DNA from: Macrotrachela quadricornifera
Lineage: Eukaryota; Rotifera; Eurotatoria; Philodinida; Philodinidae
NCBI GenBank assembly: GCA_022393335.1
Contig: JAJEKB010020748.1
Location: 63,772 to 127,771, forward strand
Reading direction: 5' to 3'
DNA length: 64,000 nt
A program made the translations under genes and the position numbers. Below, one piece after another: positions 23,989 through 35,476 of the stretch (within the stretch, counting starts at the first letter, position 1; each line of letters opens with the position of its first letter). The notes under the pieces were generated by a model. That model was not told the origin of the DNA and did no database searches. It worked only from the letters and a program-made list of their open reading frames with translations.

Positions 23989-25489
23989 AAAAATAATCAT
24001 AGCAAAGAAGCAAGATCATTCGAAGATAGCAAACAAAAAAACATCTCAACAATAAAAAATAGAACAGAACACAAAAAAGATTAATAAAACATACGAAAAA
24101 AGATCACGATAAATAAATAGAAATAAAGAGGAGAAAAAATAAAAAATAAAAAGTAAAGAACTAATAAAAAATGAGAAATAAAAAATAAAAGAACTAACAA
24201 CAATAATAACGAAAAGGAGAAAAAATAAAAATAGATAAACAACCGATAAAAAAAGATGAACATAAAAAATGATTAGTCTCATATGATTGCATATATCAAA
24301 AAATGAACGTTTCTTTTTTATCATCTTACTTTAAAATGTTTATGAAATAATTTCTCTCATTTTTCATTAAACATCAATTGATTACATCATATGATAGAGA
24401 AAATCTACCACTTATTTTTTCCTTCATCTAGCAACTGATAATAAGGCTTATATATTCATGAAATATCTTTCAGAGTAAGTTACACTATTCATACATTTAA
24501 GAGAAATGATTTTATCAGTTGAATGAAAATTCGAGCCTTCATTTCTATAACATATCAGTCATAATCAGTTCATAAGAAAAAGAGTTCTTGTAAAAAACAA
24601 TGTTATCTCACCTTATGATTATGTATCATCTTTCAAATGAGCCATTTTCTCATATTCACAAATATATTTCTTTCTATCACAAAACAATCTTACTGTAATT
24701 GTATAATTTGTCGTCTTGCACACCAATGACACTCTTCTTATTGTTCAAAATAACTTCTTCTGACATTTTCTATGTAACTTATATTACCCAATAGCTACAC
24801 GAAACATTATATGTATTTTTTTTTCTTTTTTGCTATCTTACAATGTATTGAATTGTTTGCACCACCGGTATCGTTTTTTCTCTCTTACCGAAATACTATT
24901 TTTCATCGATTATTTTTAAAAAAATTGGTTTGTCATTCTTCCCCCTTGATTTATTTTTCAGCTTTCTTCCTCTATCCACCTTTTATTTATCATCTTTTGT
25001 AATCTTGATCTGCCTCCTTTTATCTGTAATTTCTACCTCCCTGCCTTTATCTTCATGTATTGTTTTTTCACTTATTGTTTTTGGTAAAAATTTTTTTATA
25101 ATTTTCTTCATCGATCTCCACTTCTATAAAATGCCTCACATCACCTAAACGAGTTGTACCACTATTTCTTATTAAACCATTTGTCGTCTCTCCTTTCACC
25201 ACAAAAATTGTACAAACTTTCCTCTCCATCTCTTCTTTTTCATGAAACTATTCTCAAATATTCACACCTCATTGACCTCAGTCATTTCCTCAATACCTAC
25301 GAATAAAGACTATCAATATTGAATTACATTATTCACTAATTAAACAAAATACAACTATCTTATTCACAATAATCTGTAATATATCTGCATATAAAAATAT
25401 TGCTCGTCTACTGTTCAAAAAGGTATTGAATACATTAAAACACATTTTATTGCATTAAAATGCAATAAAATACATAAAATAAAATAACA
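23989..25489. repeat. Low-complexity 3' region of unit 2
   Basis: Purine- and A-rich (AAAATAAAAAG type) at 24040-24260, then T/C-rich (24780-25130). Open frames here are composition artefacts. No gene recognised. Confidence 0.5.
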
Positions 25490-26480
25490 TTATATTAGAA
25501 CACATGAAAATACATAAAAATATGTTATATTGCATTACAATTATATTACATTAAAACACATGAAAATGCATAAAAATATGTTATATTACACTATAATGGA
25601 TGCTAGGACAGAATTTCGCAAGACAAATCGTCGCTGAAAAATCGTTGCGGACAAATCGTTGCAAGACAATTCGTTGCAGGACAAAACGTCGCGGGCATAT
25701 CGTTGCGGACTTTTTGTCGTGGACAAAACGTCGCATGGACAATTTGTCGCATGGACAAAATTTAATTAGTAGCACCGTCGGCTTCAGTCCTTTCAAGTTT
25801 TTTTATAGCAGGAAACAAATGATTTTTTTGTTCATTTATACTTTATTTCAGAAAAATATTTTCTGAGAAATAACAATGTAGCGTTATGAAATATTGTATT
25901 TTATTATTGCAGCGATTTGCCCATGCAACGATTTGCCCTTCCGACTATTTGTCCATGCGATGATTTGTCCTTGTGACGATATGTCCGCGACGATTTGTCT
26001 TGCGACATTCTGTCCGGTCACCACTATAATGACATTATATTAAAACACAGTAACAACAAAAATAAAACAATATTATATTATAACACATGAAAAACAAAAA
26101 TAAAATGATATTATATTAAAACACATAAAGAACAAAAATAAAATGATACTATAATAAAAGACATAAAGAACAAACATAAAACGATATCATATTAGAACAC
26201 GTGAAAAACAAAAATTAGAATAATATTATATTAAAGCACTTAAAATACAAGAATAAAACGATATTATATTAAGACACGAAAAAAACAAACGTACAATGTT
26301 ATTGTATTAAAACACATGAAAAAACAAAAATAAAAATGATATTATATTAAAAGACATGAAAAACAAACATAAAATGATATTATATTAAAACACGTGAAAA
26401 ACAAACAAAAAATGATATTATATTAAAACACATGAAAAACAAACATAAAATGCTAGTATATCAAAATGCATAGAAATACA
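25490..26480. repeat. ~38-bp AT-rich tandem array
   Basis: About a dozen or more degenerate units built around ATTATATTAAAACACATGAA and ACAAAAATAAAATGAT. It starts before and continues after the 424-bp foldback at 25599-26022, which inserted into one unit. It lies in the 3' part of unit 2, as repeats also do in unit 1. Confidence 0.7.
25599..26022. mobile_element. Foldback element built of GGACAAAWCGTCGC iterons, 9-bp target duplication
   Basis: The left ~150 bp consists of tandem 13-16-bp iterons (GACAAATCGTCGC, GGACAAAACGTCGC, GGACAAATCGTTGC). The right ~120 bp carries the same iterons inverted (GCGACGATTTGTC). Terminal bases pair: GATGCTAGGACAG / CTGTCCGGTCACC. ACTATAATG is directly repeated at both sides (25590-25598, 26023-26031). 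A 9-bp duplication with long internally repetitive inverted ends points to a Mutator-like foldback. No coding capacity. Confidence 0.8.
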
Positions 26481-26894
26481 CTACATTACGTTAAACCACA
26501 TTAAACCGTATTAAAACAACTGGTAATGCGAAAAAGTGCATTAAACCACATTAAAATCCATTAAATGACATTAAACCACATTGAAACATATAGAAATACA
26601 TAAAAATACAAAAAAGCGCACCAAAGCACATGATTATACATTAAAGCAGAACTATGAGACACTAAGACATGTCAAATTACATTGAAAACATGCTGAAACA
26701 TATTAAAAATAAAAAAGCATGGTGAAACACATTAAAATTAAAAAATATGCTGAAACGTATGGAATTGCATTGAAACACTTGAATATGAAAATTCATTAAA
26801 ATGCATTAACAAAAGAATTGTTAACAAGAACCACTGTAGTACACCGAATCCAACTCGAAGCATCGACTTCACAAAATATCAAAAAAACACACCT
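26481..26894. other. End of unit 2, A-rich
   Basis: Degenerate AAAATGCATTAAA-type repeats grading into CGAAGCATCGACTTC near 26860, which resembles the end of unit 1. No gene. Confidence 0.35.
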
Positions 26895-27167
26895 ATTACT
26901 CATTCGCTTGATAAAGAACTCAATTCGAAAGGCCTTGCGTTATTTATCCTATACTTGAATATTTATTTATTTTTTTCGTCTTTCTTTTTTTTTCTCTTGA
27001 ATTTTTTCTTGTAATTTTTCTATTCTCCTATAAATAATTAAAATACTTACAACAAAATTTAAAAAATTATTATATATTATTTATTTATTTATTTCAAATT
27101 ATTCTCTATATATTATTATACATTAATATTACAAATTCGTGTTGACTTGCCAAATCTAAAGAAATGT
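26895..27167 (+). mobile_element. 5' leader stub of a third Athena unit
   Basis: Contains the diagnostic leader block in diverged form (CAATTCGAAAGGCCTTGCGT, 26921-26940), then T-rich and TATTTATTT DNA, then GTGTTGACTTGC (27139-27150). These are in the same order as the leaders of units 1 and 2. It breaks off at about 27167, where piggyBac coding sequence begins. The ORFs are missing. Confidence 0.6.
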
Positions 27168-28593
27168 CTTTTGGAATTATTACCGAGATGGGATTGGTAC
27201 AAATGCCGAAAGTGAAATATCATTGGAGCAGTAGTCAGTTGTATGGTTGAGGCATTAGTCGAAAGGCTATGTCGAACGAGATATTCGAATTAGTCCTCAA
27301 ATTTTGCATTTTTCGAACAATGATAATATAAATTCGAATTAGAATAGGCTTTCCAAATTGAAATCGTTCTTGAATTTACTGAGAGCCAGATTTTCGTCAG
27401 TATAGATACCTAGTCCGGTTATAACTATCGACGAAACTATGATTCCATGGCAAAACAGGCTTTTCTTCAAACAATATATTCCTTTAAAAGCGCACAAGTA
27501 CGGAGTAAAAATGTACAACTTACCGACTAGAAATAGATACACCTGGAAATTTGTGATTCATACTGGTCAACAAGATCCTGTGGCAGGTCTTGGACATGCC
27601 CAAACAGTCGTGATGAATCTATTCGATGGTTTTGAGGGATGTTATCGAACTGTGGTAGCTGGTAACTTCTTTACTAGTATTCCTCTTGCCAAATGTTTGT
27701 TACAAGATGATACATATCTTATCGGAACATTGAGAAGTAAACGTGTGGGATCAGGCAGCGAAGTTGTTTAAAGAAATTTTAGACGTGGCGAAGTTTACGG
27801 ATTGCAGAATAAACATGGCGTAAAGCTGATCAGGTGGAAAGACAAAAACGATGTCTTGATAATATTTAAAAAGCCGTCGCATTCAGCAATTATGGTGATA
27901 CTGGAAGTACTAATAGTAAAAATGAACGTTTCATGAAGCCACAAATTATACTCGATTACAATGAAGGAATATTAGGTAGTGTTTTATCTGATCAGCCATC
28001 ATCCTATTACATGTGCCTCAGTCAGTCAATGAAGTGGTACCGAAAGGTAGCAGTTGAATTGCTTTTTGAGACAGCACTAGTAAATATTTATTTGATATAC
28101 AAGGAAAATTACGCAGCAAGCAAAGTGACCATTCTGCAGTTTCGTGAAAGTCTTGTGCGGTCTTTACTTCTTGGTACATTATTTGAAAACCTCAAACTCG
28201 GTCCCAGAAAGCAATCAACACAAAACTCGAAGTGTAAACTCGTTGACCACAAGCTAGAAAAAATAAAAGGACCTATACACAATGTCCGAACGCGTTGGGC
28301 TGGTTGCTACGAGAAAATTAGAAAACAAGAATCGAGAGGAGCAAGTGCGACGGCAGCAAAAAGAATAAAAACTGTTTGTTCTGATTGCAACAAATTCTTT
28401 TGTGTTGATTGTTTTAACCAAAAGCATTTCTCTATATAATAAAATGACTCGAGCATTGTCCAGAACTGAATAAACGAAGGACTTACCATTACTCTGTCCT
28501 GAGGGAAGAAAAGGGGAAAAAATCGAATCTTGTATCATTTCTCTCATTAAAATATACCATGAGTGACCGATGGCACACATCGTCGCGAATGGG
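27168..28593 (+). pseudogene. piggyBac transposase, 5'-truncated, with right element end
   Basis: Starts inside the transposase (FGII.EMGL.QMP, WSSSQLYG) and runs through TIDETMIPW (first catalytic Asp), GCYRTVVAGNFFTS, LSDQPSSYY, and a C-terminal Cys-rich domain (CSDCNKFFCVDCF). Two of the three DDD positions are changed compared with the copy at 58414: DNFFTS has become GNFFTS, and GTDLSDQ has become GSVLSDQ. Frameshifts and stops occur (for example TGA near 27250, TAA near 27770). The right end is present: ...GTCGCGAATGGG (28582-28593) followed by TTAA (28594-28597). The left end is gone; the fragment is fused to the Athena leader stub. Confidence 0.82.
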
Positions 28594-28597
28594 TTAA

Positions 28598-29588
28598 ATC
28601 AATTACACTATCTGTTACTATAAACGCTCTCTGTCTCGGTACTTCTAATCATTTTCTCTATGTGAATGCCAGAAAAATAGAAAATAACGTATCCAAGACC
28701 CATTTATTCGAGTCTAAGATTTCTCTGACAGCAATTCCTTTTTTCATAAAGTTGATGCGTTCTCTGCGTGCCGTTATGAAAATAAGACATTGATCTATTG
28801 ATAAGCTACACTGAAAAAAGAAAACGACTAGCTGTGACTGTTACATGTACATACCGCGATTATACATTACATGATTTATGTATTTGCGACAGTTTTCAGA
28901 AAGACATAAACTCGCTTGTTTTTGCAACTAGTTATCATCAGTAATCCACATTTGAGATGCATCTGTATTTGCATAGTTTCTGGAAACCGAAGCAAGTGCA
29001 TATAGAAAGATTAACCATCTATCGAACTCAGTCAATCATAACGTATTTCTACACCAAGAACGCTACCTATTCTGACAGAATCATCTCTCCGTTCTATCAC
29101 ATAAGTTATACTCCATCCAAGCATTTAACTAGATCGCAATTATTTTTATAAAAGCAAAACCAACTGATCCAGCTAATCTTAATCCTAAATTATATTCAAA
29201 CTTCCATCAACTACTTACCTGCAATCTCCTTCGATACTCTCAAAATCTTACAAAGTCGTGATCCATGTATTTGTTAATAAAAGAGTGCATATAAATCCTG
29301 TGCACACCTCGTACACAGATTTGAGATATACTCGTCCACAGACTTACCGTTAAACCTAAACCACAAAACGAATACCTTTCGTGTGCAAAATGAATTCAAG
29401 GCCCACACCCACCACTCCACGATACTCAAACTTACCACACCAGCAAGTGAGGAAAAACCGAATTATAGAGGTGCCTCAAAACAAAACAAAAACCTGTCTA
29501 AAAATGCATCTTTGCTGCATACAACTTACCCACCAACGCGATATCTATAATAGCAATTACGCGGATTCGTTAAAAAAACTCGATTAAC
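28598..29588. other. No gene recognised; AC-skewed toward its end
   Basis: No coding sequence that I can identify. From about 28950 to 29588 the plus strand is rich in A and C. This contrasts with the G/T-rich plus strand at 32590-33920 on the other side of the foldback/minisatellite block. Confidence 0.4.
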
Positions 29589-29591
29589 TTA

Positions 29592-30213
29592 CGACAGAAC
29601 CTTTACAACTGTCAAATCGCTTTTTCAATGAAATATACCGGGTTATAGGTTATCAACTATACTGATTCTGAATATGAGCATAAGAAATCTCCTTAGACCT
29701 TCTGTCCAGAGTTATACGCGTTTTATTGGAATTGTGTCCTATGCTTTGATATATATCAAAAAATCGAAAGTCTGTATTTCGAGCTGAGATTTAGCTCACG
29801 CACAGTTCTAATGACAGAAAGAATATCCTGAAAACTTCACCTCAAAAATATGTTTCCTTTCAGAGATATTGAAGTCCCAAAAATCAACCATATCCCACCC
29901 GAGACGCTAGAATTTTCTTTTTTTCGGAACATCAATATCTCTGAAAGGAAACATATTTTTGCGCTAAAATTTTCAGGATATTCTTCTTACCATTAGAACT
30001 GTGTGTGAGCTAAATCTCAGCTCGAAATACAGACATTCGATTTCTTGCTATATAGCAATAACATAGGACAAAATTCCAATAAAATATCTTTAACACTGGA
30101 CAGAATGTCTAAGGAGATTTCGCATGCTCGTATTCAGAATCAACATAGTTGATAATCTGTTAACCGGTACATTTCATTGAAAAAGCGATTAGAAAGTTGG
30201 AAAGGTTCCCTTG
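29592..30213. mobile_element. TTA-flanked foldback element, copy I
   Basis: A 622-bp palindrome centred near 29911. Arms 29592-29900 and 29930-30213 pair over almost their whole length (for example GAAAGGAAACATATTTTTG, CAGCTCGAAATACAGAC). The ends read CGACAGAACCTT / AAGGTTCCCTTG, each next to TTA (29589-29591, 30214-30216). It is related in sequence and length to the copy at 31729-32347. Confidence 0.82.
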
Positions 30214-30361
30214 TTAGAAAGCCTCAAAATCGAAGCCAAAATACAAGACGTCTTCTACAACTATCTCATTCAACACTTACCACTTTAATATAACAACAGA
30301 CCTAAACTCTGACTAAACAACACATGTCTCAGTGTCACTATTTTATCAAAACAAAAAATAC

Positions 30362-31680
30362 ATCCCAATGGCTAGTTCAGGATCATCTGACTCCATTTTA
30401 GTACCTTATCAAGAAAAATCGACCCTGACGACTGGTTCAGGATTATCTGACTCAATGTTAGTCACTTATGAAAAAAAAAATAGATCCTAATGCCTGGTTT
30501 AGGATCATCTGACTCCATATTAGTATCTTATCAAGAAAACTAAATCCTGACGGCTAGTTCACGATCATCTGACTCAATGTTAGTCACTTATGAAAAAAAC
30601 AAGATCCTAATGCCTGGTTTAGGATCATCTAACTCCATATTAGTATCTTATCAAGAAAACTCGATCCTGACGGCTAGTTCAGGATCATCTGACTCAATGT
30701 TAGTCACTTATAAAAAAAAAGGGACCCCAATGGTTAGTTCAGGCTCATCTGACTCAATGTTAGTCACTTATCACGAAAAATCGACTCTGATGGCTAGTTC
30801 AGGATCATCTGACCCAATGTTAGTCACTTATGAAAACAAAAGAGATCCTAATGGCAGGTTTAGGATCATCTGACTCCATTTTAGTACCTTATCAAGAAAA
30901 ATCGACCCTGATGGCTAGTTCAGGATCATCTGACTCAATGTTAGTCACTTATGGAAAAAAAATAGATCCTGATGGCTAGTTCAGGATCATCTGACGCAAT
31001 GTTAGTAACTTATGAAAAAAAAATACTCTGATTGCTGGTTTAGGAAGATATGACTCCATATTAGTATCTTATGAAGAGAAATAGATCCAGATGGCTAGTT
31101 CAAGATCATCTGACTCAGTGTTAGTCGCGTATGGAAAAAAAATAGATCCTAATGCCTGGTTTAGGATCATGTGACTGCATATTAGTATCTTATCAAGAAA
31201 AATAGATCCTGACGGCTAGTTCAGGATCATTTGACTCAATGTTAGTGACTTATGAAAAAAAAATACTCTAATGGCTGGTTTAGGATCATCGGACTCCATA
31301 TTAGTTTCTTATCAAGAAAACGAGATCCTGATGGCTAGTTCAGGATCATCTCACTCAATGTTAGTCGCTTATGGGAAAAAATAGATCCTAATGGCTGGTT
31401 TAGCATCATATGACTCCATATTAGTATCTTACCGAGAAAAATAGATCCTGATGGCTAGTTCAGGATCATCTGACTCTATTTTAGTCACTTATGGGAAAAA
31501 ATAGATCCTGATGGCGAGTTCAAGATCATCTGACTCAATATTACTGACTTAGGAGAAATAATAGATGCTGATGGCTAGTTCTGGATCGTCTACCTGCGTG
31601 TTAGTGCTTTAGGAAAAAAAATAAAGTTCCTGGTGGCTAGTTCAGGATTCGCTCTCTCAATGTTAATGCGTTATGACGAG
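30362..31680 (+). repeat. 22-unit, ~60-bp minisatellite
   Basis: About 22 tandem units of ~60 bp, each with GGCTAGTTCAGGATCATCTG then ACTCAATGTTAGTCACTTAT and an A-run. Two subtypes partly alternate: CTAGTTCAGG..CAATGTTAGTCACTTATG, and CTGGTTTAGG..CCATATTAGTATCTTATCAAG. The period is close to a multiple of three. One frame is open for about five units (30577-30873) and encodes a 20-residue repeat of the form SSGSSDSMLVTYEKKxxLMA. Units degrade toward the right end. It lies exactly between the two related foldback elements. Coding use is unproven. Confidence 0.88.
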
Positions 31681-31728
31681 AAAAAAAGCAACCTGGGAGT
31701 TGGTGCACGTCTCTCTCTATGGATCTTA

Positions 31729-32347
31729 CGAGGGAACACATCGAACTGTCCGAACCATTTGGAGTTCGGAGTTTGTGCATAAGATAGACCCCAATGAGGT
31801 ATGAAAAACCCCAAATTATTGAGTGCCCTTTGGCGTTCTGTTTCGAGGTATAGGCATTTTACTGAGTTTTTGTCCGATGGCATGATATATACCTTAAAAT
31901 TGAATAATATTATTGCGACATGAAATTTTGCCCAAAGAGAGGTCTATTGATAATTAGAATGTCCTGAAAATTTCCGCTCGAAAGTATGTTTCTTTCGGGA
32001 GATATTAGACTCTCAAAAATGACCTATATACCACAAACAATGCGAGAATTTTCCATATTTTGAAAGTGGAAAATCTCCAGAAGGAAACATTCTTTTGAGC
32101 TGAAATTTTCAAGACAGTCTAATTACCAATAGACCTCTTTTCGGGCAAAATTTCAGGTCGAAATACTGTCTTTCAATTTTTAGGTATATATCATGCCATA
32201 GGACAAAATTTCAGTAAAATGCCTATAACTCGGGACAGAAGGGCTAAGGGCACTCAATATTTTGGGGTTTTTCATACCTCATTGGGGTCTATCTTATGCA
32301 CAAAGTCCGAACACAAAAGGGTTGGGACAGTTGGATGTGTTCCCTCG
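31729..32347. mobile_element. TTA-flanked foldback element, copy II
   Basis: A 619-bp palindrome centred near 32030. The ends read CGAGGGAACACATC / GATGTGTTCCCTCG, flanked by TTA (31726-31728, 32348-32350). The arms share AAATTTTGTCC.ATGGCATGATATATACC and GACCTATTG motifs with copy I in diverged form. It forms the right border of the minisatellite block. Confidence 0.82.
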
Positions 32348-32350
32348 TTA

Positions 32351-33920
32351 GTACTTTAACAAACTTAAGAAGAGAGCTTGATAATTGATCCATGCGCATG
32401 GGCGAATTAGGATACTCCATGGTTCCACTTGACTCCAACTTGACTTGAAGTGGCGGCAGTGAGGTACTTTCTCTGTACTCATGGATATCCGGATTAGTAC
32501 CTCTCGAAAAGAAAAAAATTTTCGCTGGCAAGTTCGACGTAATCGTAGTGGAGGTTGTTGTTAAGTGTAGAAAAAATACACCCAAATGAGTATCGCGGAT
32601 TCGAGATTGTTCGTGACGATTTTGCCTCTTTACGGTTTAATCAGTTGATCAATAGGATTAAGGATTTGTCGGTTGTAATGTTTGTTGTCCAGTGTCAGTT
32701 GAAGATCGGAAATGTTTGTTTATTTGTACGTAGTGAATTACGTAATAAGTCGGGGATGCTGTCGATGCTGGTTAGTTTCAGTGTAAAATCTTGTGGAGAG
32801 TTTTTGCGGTATTTGTTGAAAATTGGCGTGAAATGGAGGAATACGTTTTGTATTGCGGTTATTTTTTACCAGGATTTTTGGTTTGAGTTGAGTTGGTTGA
32901 TGAGAAGATGTCGCGTCGTGTCAGATAGTAAATACGCCTTGAAGTTGGAGTGGTTTTGGTTTGTGGTCGGGAATTTCCCAACGGTGTCATGCATATGCGT
33001 CGGTTATGCGTATGTGGTTGAGTATCAAAGGGTTTGGGGGGTTATGTACACGTAAATATTTTAGTGACGCAGTGTATATCAGAATTGCCGTATGTGTTAA
33101 TAGGGAAATGTGGTTACCTTAATGAGTATGACGATTATTTGATTATTTGGCTTTGTTGGTTTTGTTGAAGTTTTATCTTTGACGTTCGGTTTGAGATATA
33201 TTGTACTTGTTAAGGGTTCTAACGCAAAGTTTCGGCAATGGTATATTCAATAACGTTAGAGATACTTTGATCAGATTTAGCGTGCAATCGACGGTTGTGG
33301 CAACTGTCGTTGTGGGCTCAGAGAAAGAAAAGCAGGCTGAGGATTGCTTATGATCGATGTGATTTTATTCCTCGACGATTCACTTTTTTCATTCGAATGG
33401 TTTATTGTGCTGTGTTTCGGCAGAATATAGTGATAGTTTTGGTATAGTCCCAAGCGTTTCGAGATGTTACCACTTCTCGCAAAGCTGGTGTGAAAAGATG
33501 TTTCCTTTGTTAAAGTTGATTGTTTATAGGTTGAAGTGTGTCTCGATGTTTAATTCTGCAAGTAAAAAGTTTATAATGACTCGTATTTGATGATTTCGGA
33601 AAGAGATGTTTTATTCTTCGTACTCCTGAGGATGTGAATGAGAGAGATAGTTTGTTTTTATCTGGTTTTGGGAACAGAAAATACATGTTTGCGAGATTTT
33701 TTGTCGTTTCTTTAGTTTTCACGGCTTTTATTTATTGTTTATGCTTTTGTAATAGTTGCGAAAAGAGTTCCCTCGTTTCTCGATATACTTTCGATGTATA
33801 GTTTGTGGGTAAAGAAATTTGTACAATGCCATCTTTAGTAGATTTCTTAGAGACAGAAATCGAGTTGGCAAGGGTGTATTAGTATTACCTAATAAATATT
33901 TAGGATTGAGCACGCCTCCC
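32351..33920. other. Strongly G/T-skewed DNA, no gene assigned
   Basis: From about 32590 to 33920 the plus strand is rich in G and T and poor in C and A runs. A 166-codon frame (32555-33055, plus) and short minus frames exist, but they are hydrophobic or low-information and match nothing I know. I regard them as composition effects. The skew itself is notable. Confidence 0.4.
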
Positions 33921-35476
33921 GGTCTGAAGGAAATTGCACAAAATTGATAGTGATTAGCTAAGGGGATCGTTCCCCGTATTCTGTAGATATTAATGTCTAC
34001 ACCAGACTAGAAATGAAAATACGGTGCTGTATCGTGTCTAGGTCGATTGGATTGGAAGAGCTTATTTTGATGCGCCAAAGAATACATATTACCACTTTAG
34101 TTGATATCGTAACTGTTACTTAATAATGTATATCACCCATATCTATAAAGTGAAATCATGCAACTATAAAGAGCTATTTTTGATACTCAAATTTCGATCA
34201 CATGGAAAACTTTGAGCTCTATCTATTATTGAATGGCAAACTCAATGCAAAGATCTCTGTATATCTTAACAAACTGTACGAAGTAAATAATCTTTGTAGC
34301 TTTCGAAAGCATAAAAATCAAAGATTTGTATCATCCCTTTGTACGATATATTGTTTTCAATATTTTAGTTAAGTGATTATAAGGCTCAATTCAGGCTTTA
34401 TCAGTCTCAAAACATTCTACTCGATGTCTAAATTAAAAGCTAGATGAATTCAGTACTTACGCGTTTTCAAGCACAATCATCAATAATGGATTATGTTTGT
34501 TTCTTTCGCATATCAAGTTTTGCGGGGGTGTGCCTTATTAGGCTATATGAATCTCTGTTCGTTGCACAGATCTAAAAGAAATTGAAAACTGCATCAGTAC
34601 CCGTTTCTTTAGTTTTTCAAAGCCTTATTAGGATCGAAATAGCATGCCTATTAATGAGTTAAATTAAATAATAATATGGACACTTTACATTCACGAATAG
34701 ACAATGTTGCGCGCTAGTAGATGTATATTCTGTTTAAAATAATAGTCACTGAATATTTTGTCGTATTTAGGCACAAGTAAGACTCGTTAATATGTAAGGA
34801 AAGAAACAAAATCAACGAAGCGCATATGTGCAAGCAAAGAACAGAAATACATGCCTTATTCTTTCTTTCATCATCATATGTCGCATGCTGCGTAGGCATA
34901 AACATTCGTTACTAGTTTTTCTCCATGATGCAATGTACATTAACGTTGAATGATATGTGCAAAGGTTTCTTACTTTGTGTTCTACTAAATAGAAAATAAT
35001 TGATTTAGGCTATATAAGTAAAAAATAAAATACAAGCATACTAATTAACATCTTTCTTTAACGTCGTTTGTAGCAGTTTTGATATTAGAAAGAGACGTCT
35101 TTGTCAACTATTTTTCTTTTCTCATCTATAGTGTATATAAAACAAATGAGATCGGGAAGAACACAAATAATTATCGCTCGGTGATATTTTAATCAAATTT
35201 ATATTACTATTGGCTTGATGAGCAAAAAATTGGAAGTTTCAGTATTGTCTTTCTATCGTTAAATGCAATTGTGATTGAGCAATAGGAAATGCTAAGAATT
35301 TGCTAATGGAAAATTTGCTCAAATTAGTGAGAAATGATCCATCATATATAAGAACATGCAGTATAGGAATTAGCGAGATGGAAGATTAGAAATGCGCATA
35401 TAGTGGCTAACAAAAATGTCCAATCATCCATAAAAGTCTTTGTATTTTGTTCTAACTCAAAACTACGTAAATTAGA
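33921..35476. other. No gene recognised
   Basis: AT-rich and noncoding on both strands as far as I can read. No clear inverted ends. Confidence 0.35.

Larger units (their letters stand above)
21290..26890 (+). mobile_element. Athena-like Penelope retroelement, unit 2 (internally deleted)
   Basis: Begins with the same leader as unit 1 but jumps at 21484/21485 from the leader into the coiled-coil part of ORF1, losing about 2.2 kb (unit 1 12538 to ~14737). The frameshift signal, RT (to 23988) and a long A-rich repetitive 3' region follow. Unit 1 ends directly where it begins, and the unit 3 leader starts where it ends. That is a head-to-tail series with no host DNA in between that I can see. 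Confidence 0.75.

Noticed and set aside
23700..24400. GIY-YIG endonuclease after the RT
   Set aside because: The frame ends 23988 with a short basic tail; no GIY or YIG motif in any frame nearby.
24046..25148. Several Phe/Leu-rich frames on both strands
   Set aside because: Products of A- or T-rich low-complexity DNA with no codon structure.
12338..27167. Telomeric TGTGGG/CCCACA tracts or hammerhead ribozymes expected for Terminons
   Set aside because: Looked for at unit junctions and not found, so the Terminon label is kept as an analogy.
30362..31680. Regular array that could be taken for a CRISPR
   Set aside because: The whole ~60-bp unit repeats; there are no unique spacers, and the genome is eukaryotic. 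It is a minisatellite.
32555..33055. 166-codon plus-strand frame
   Set aside because: Lies in strongly G/T-skewed DNA, has no recognisable domain and no splice or start context; treated as composition-driven.
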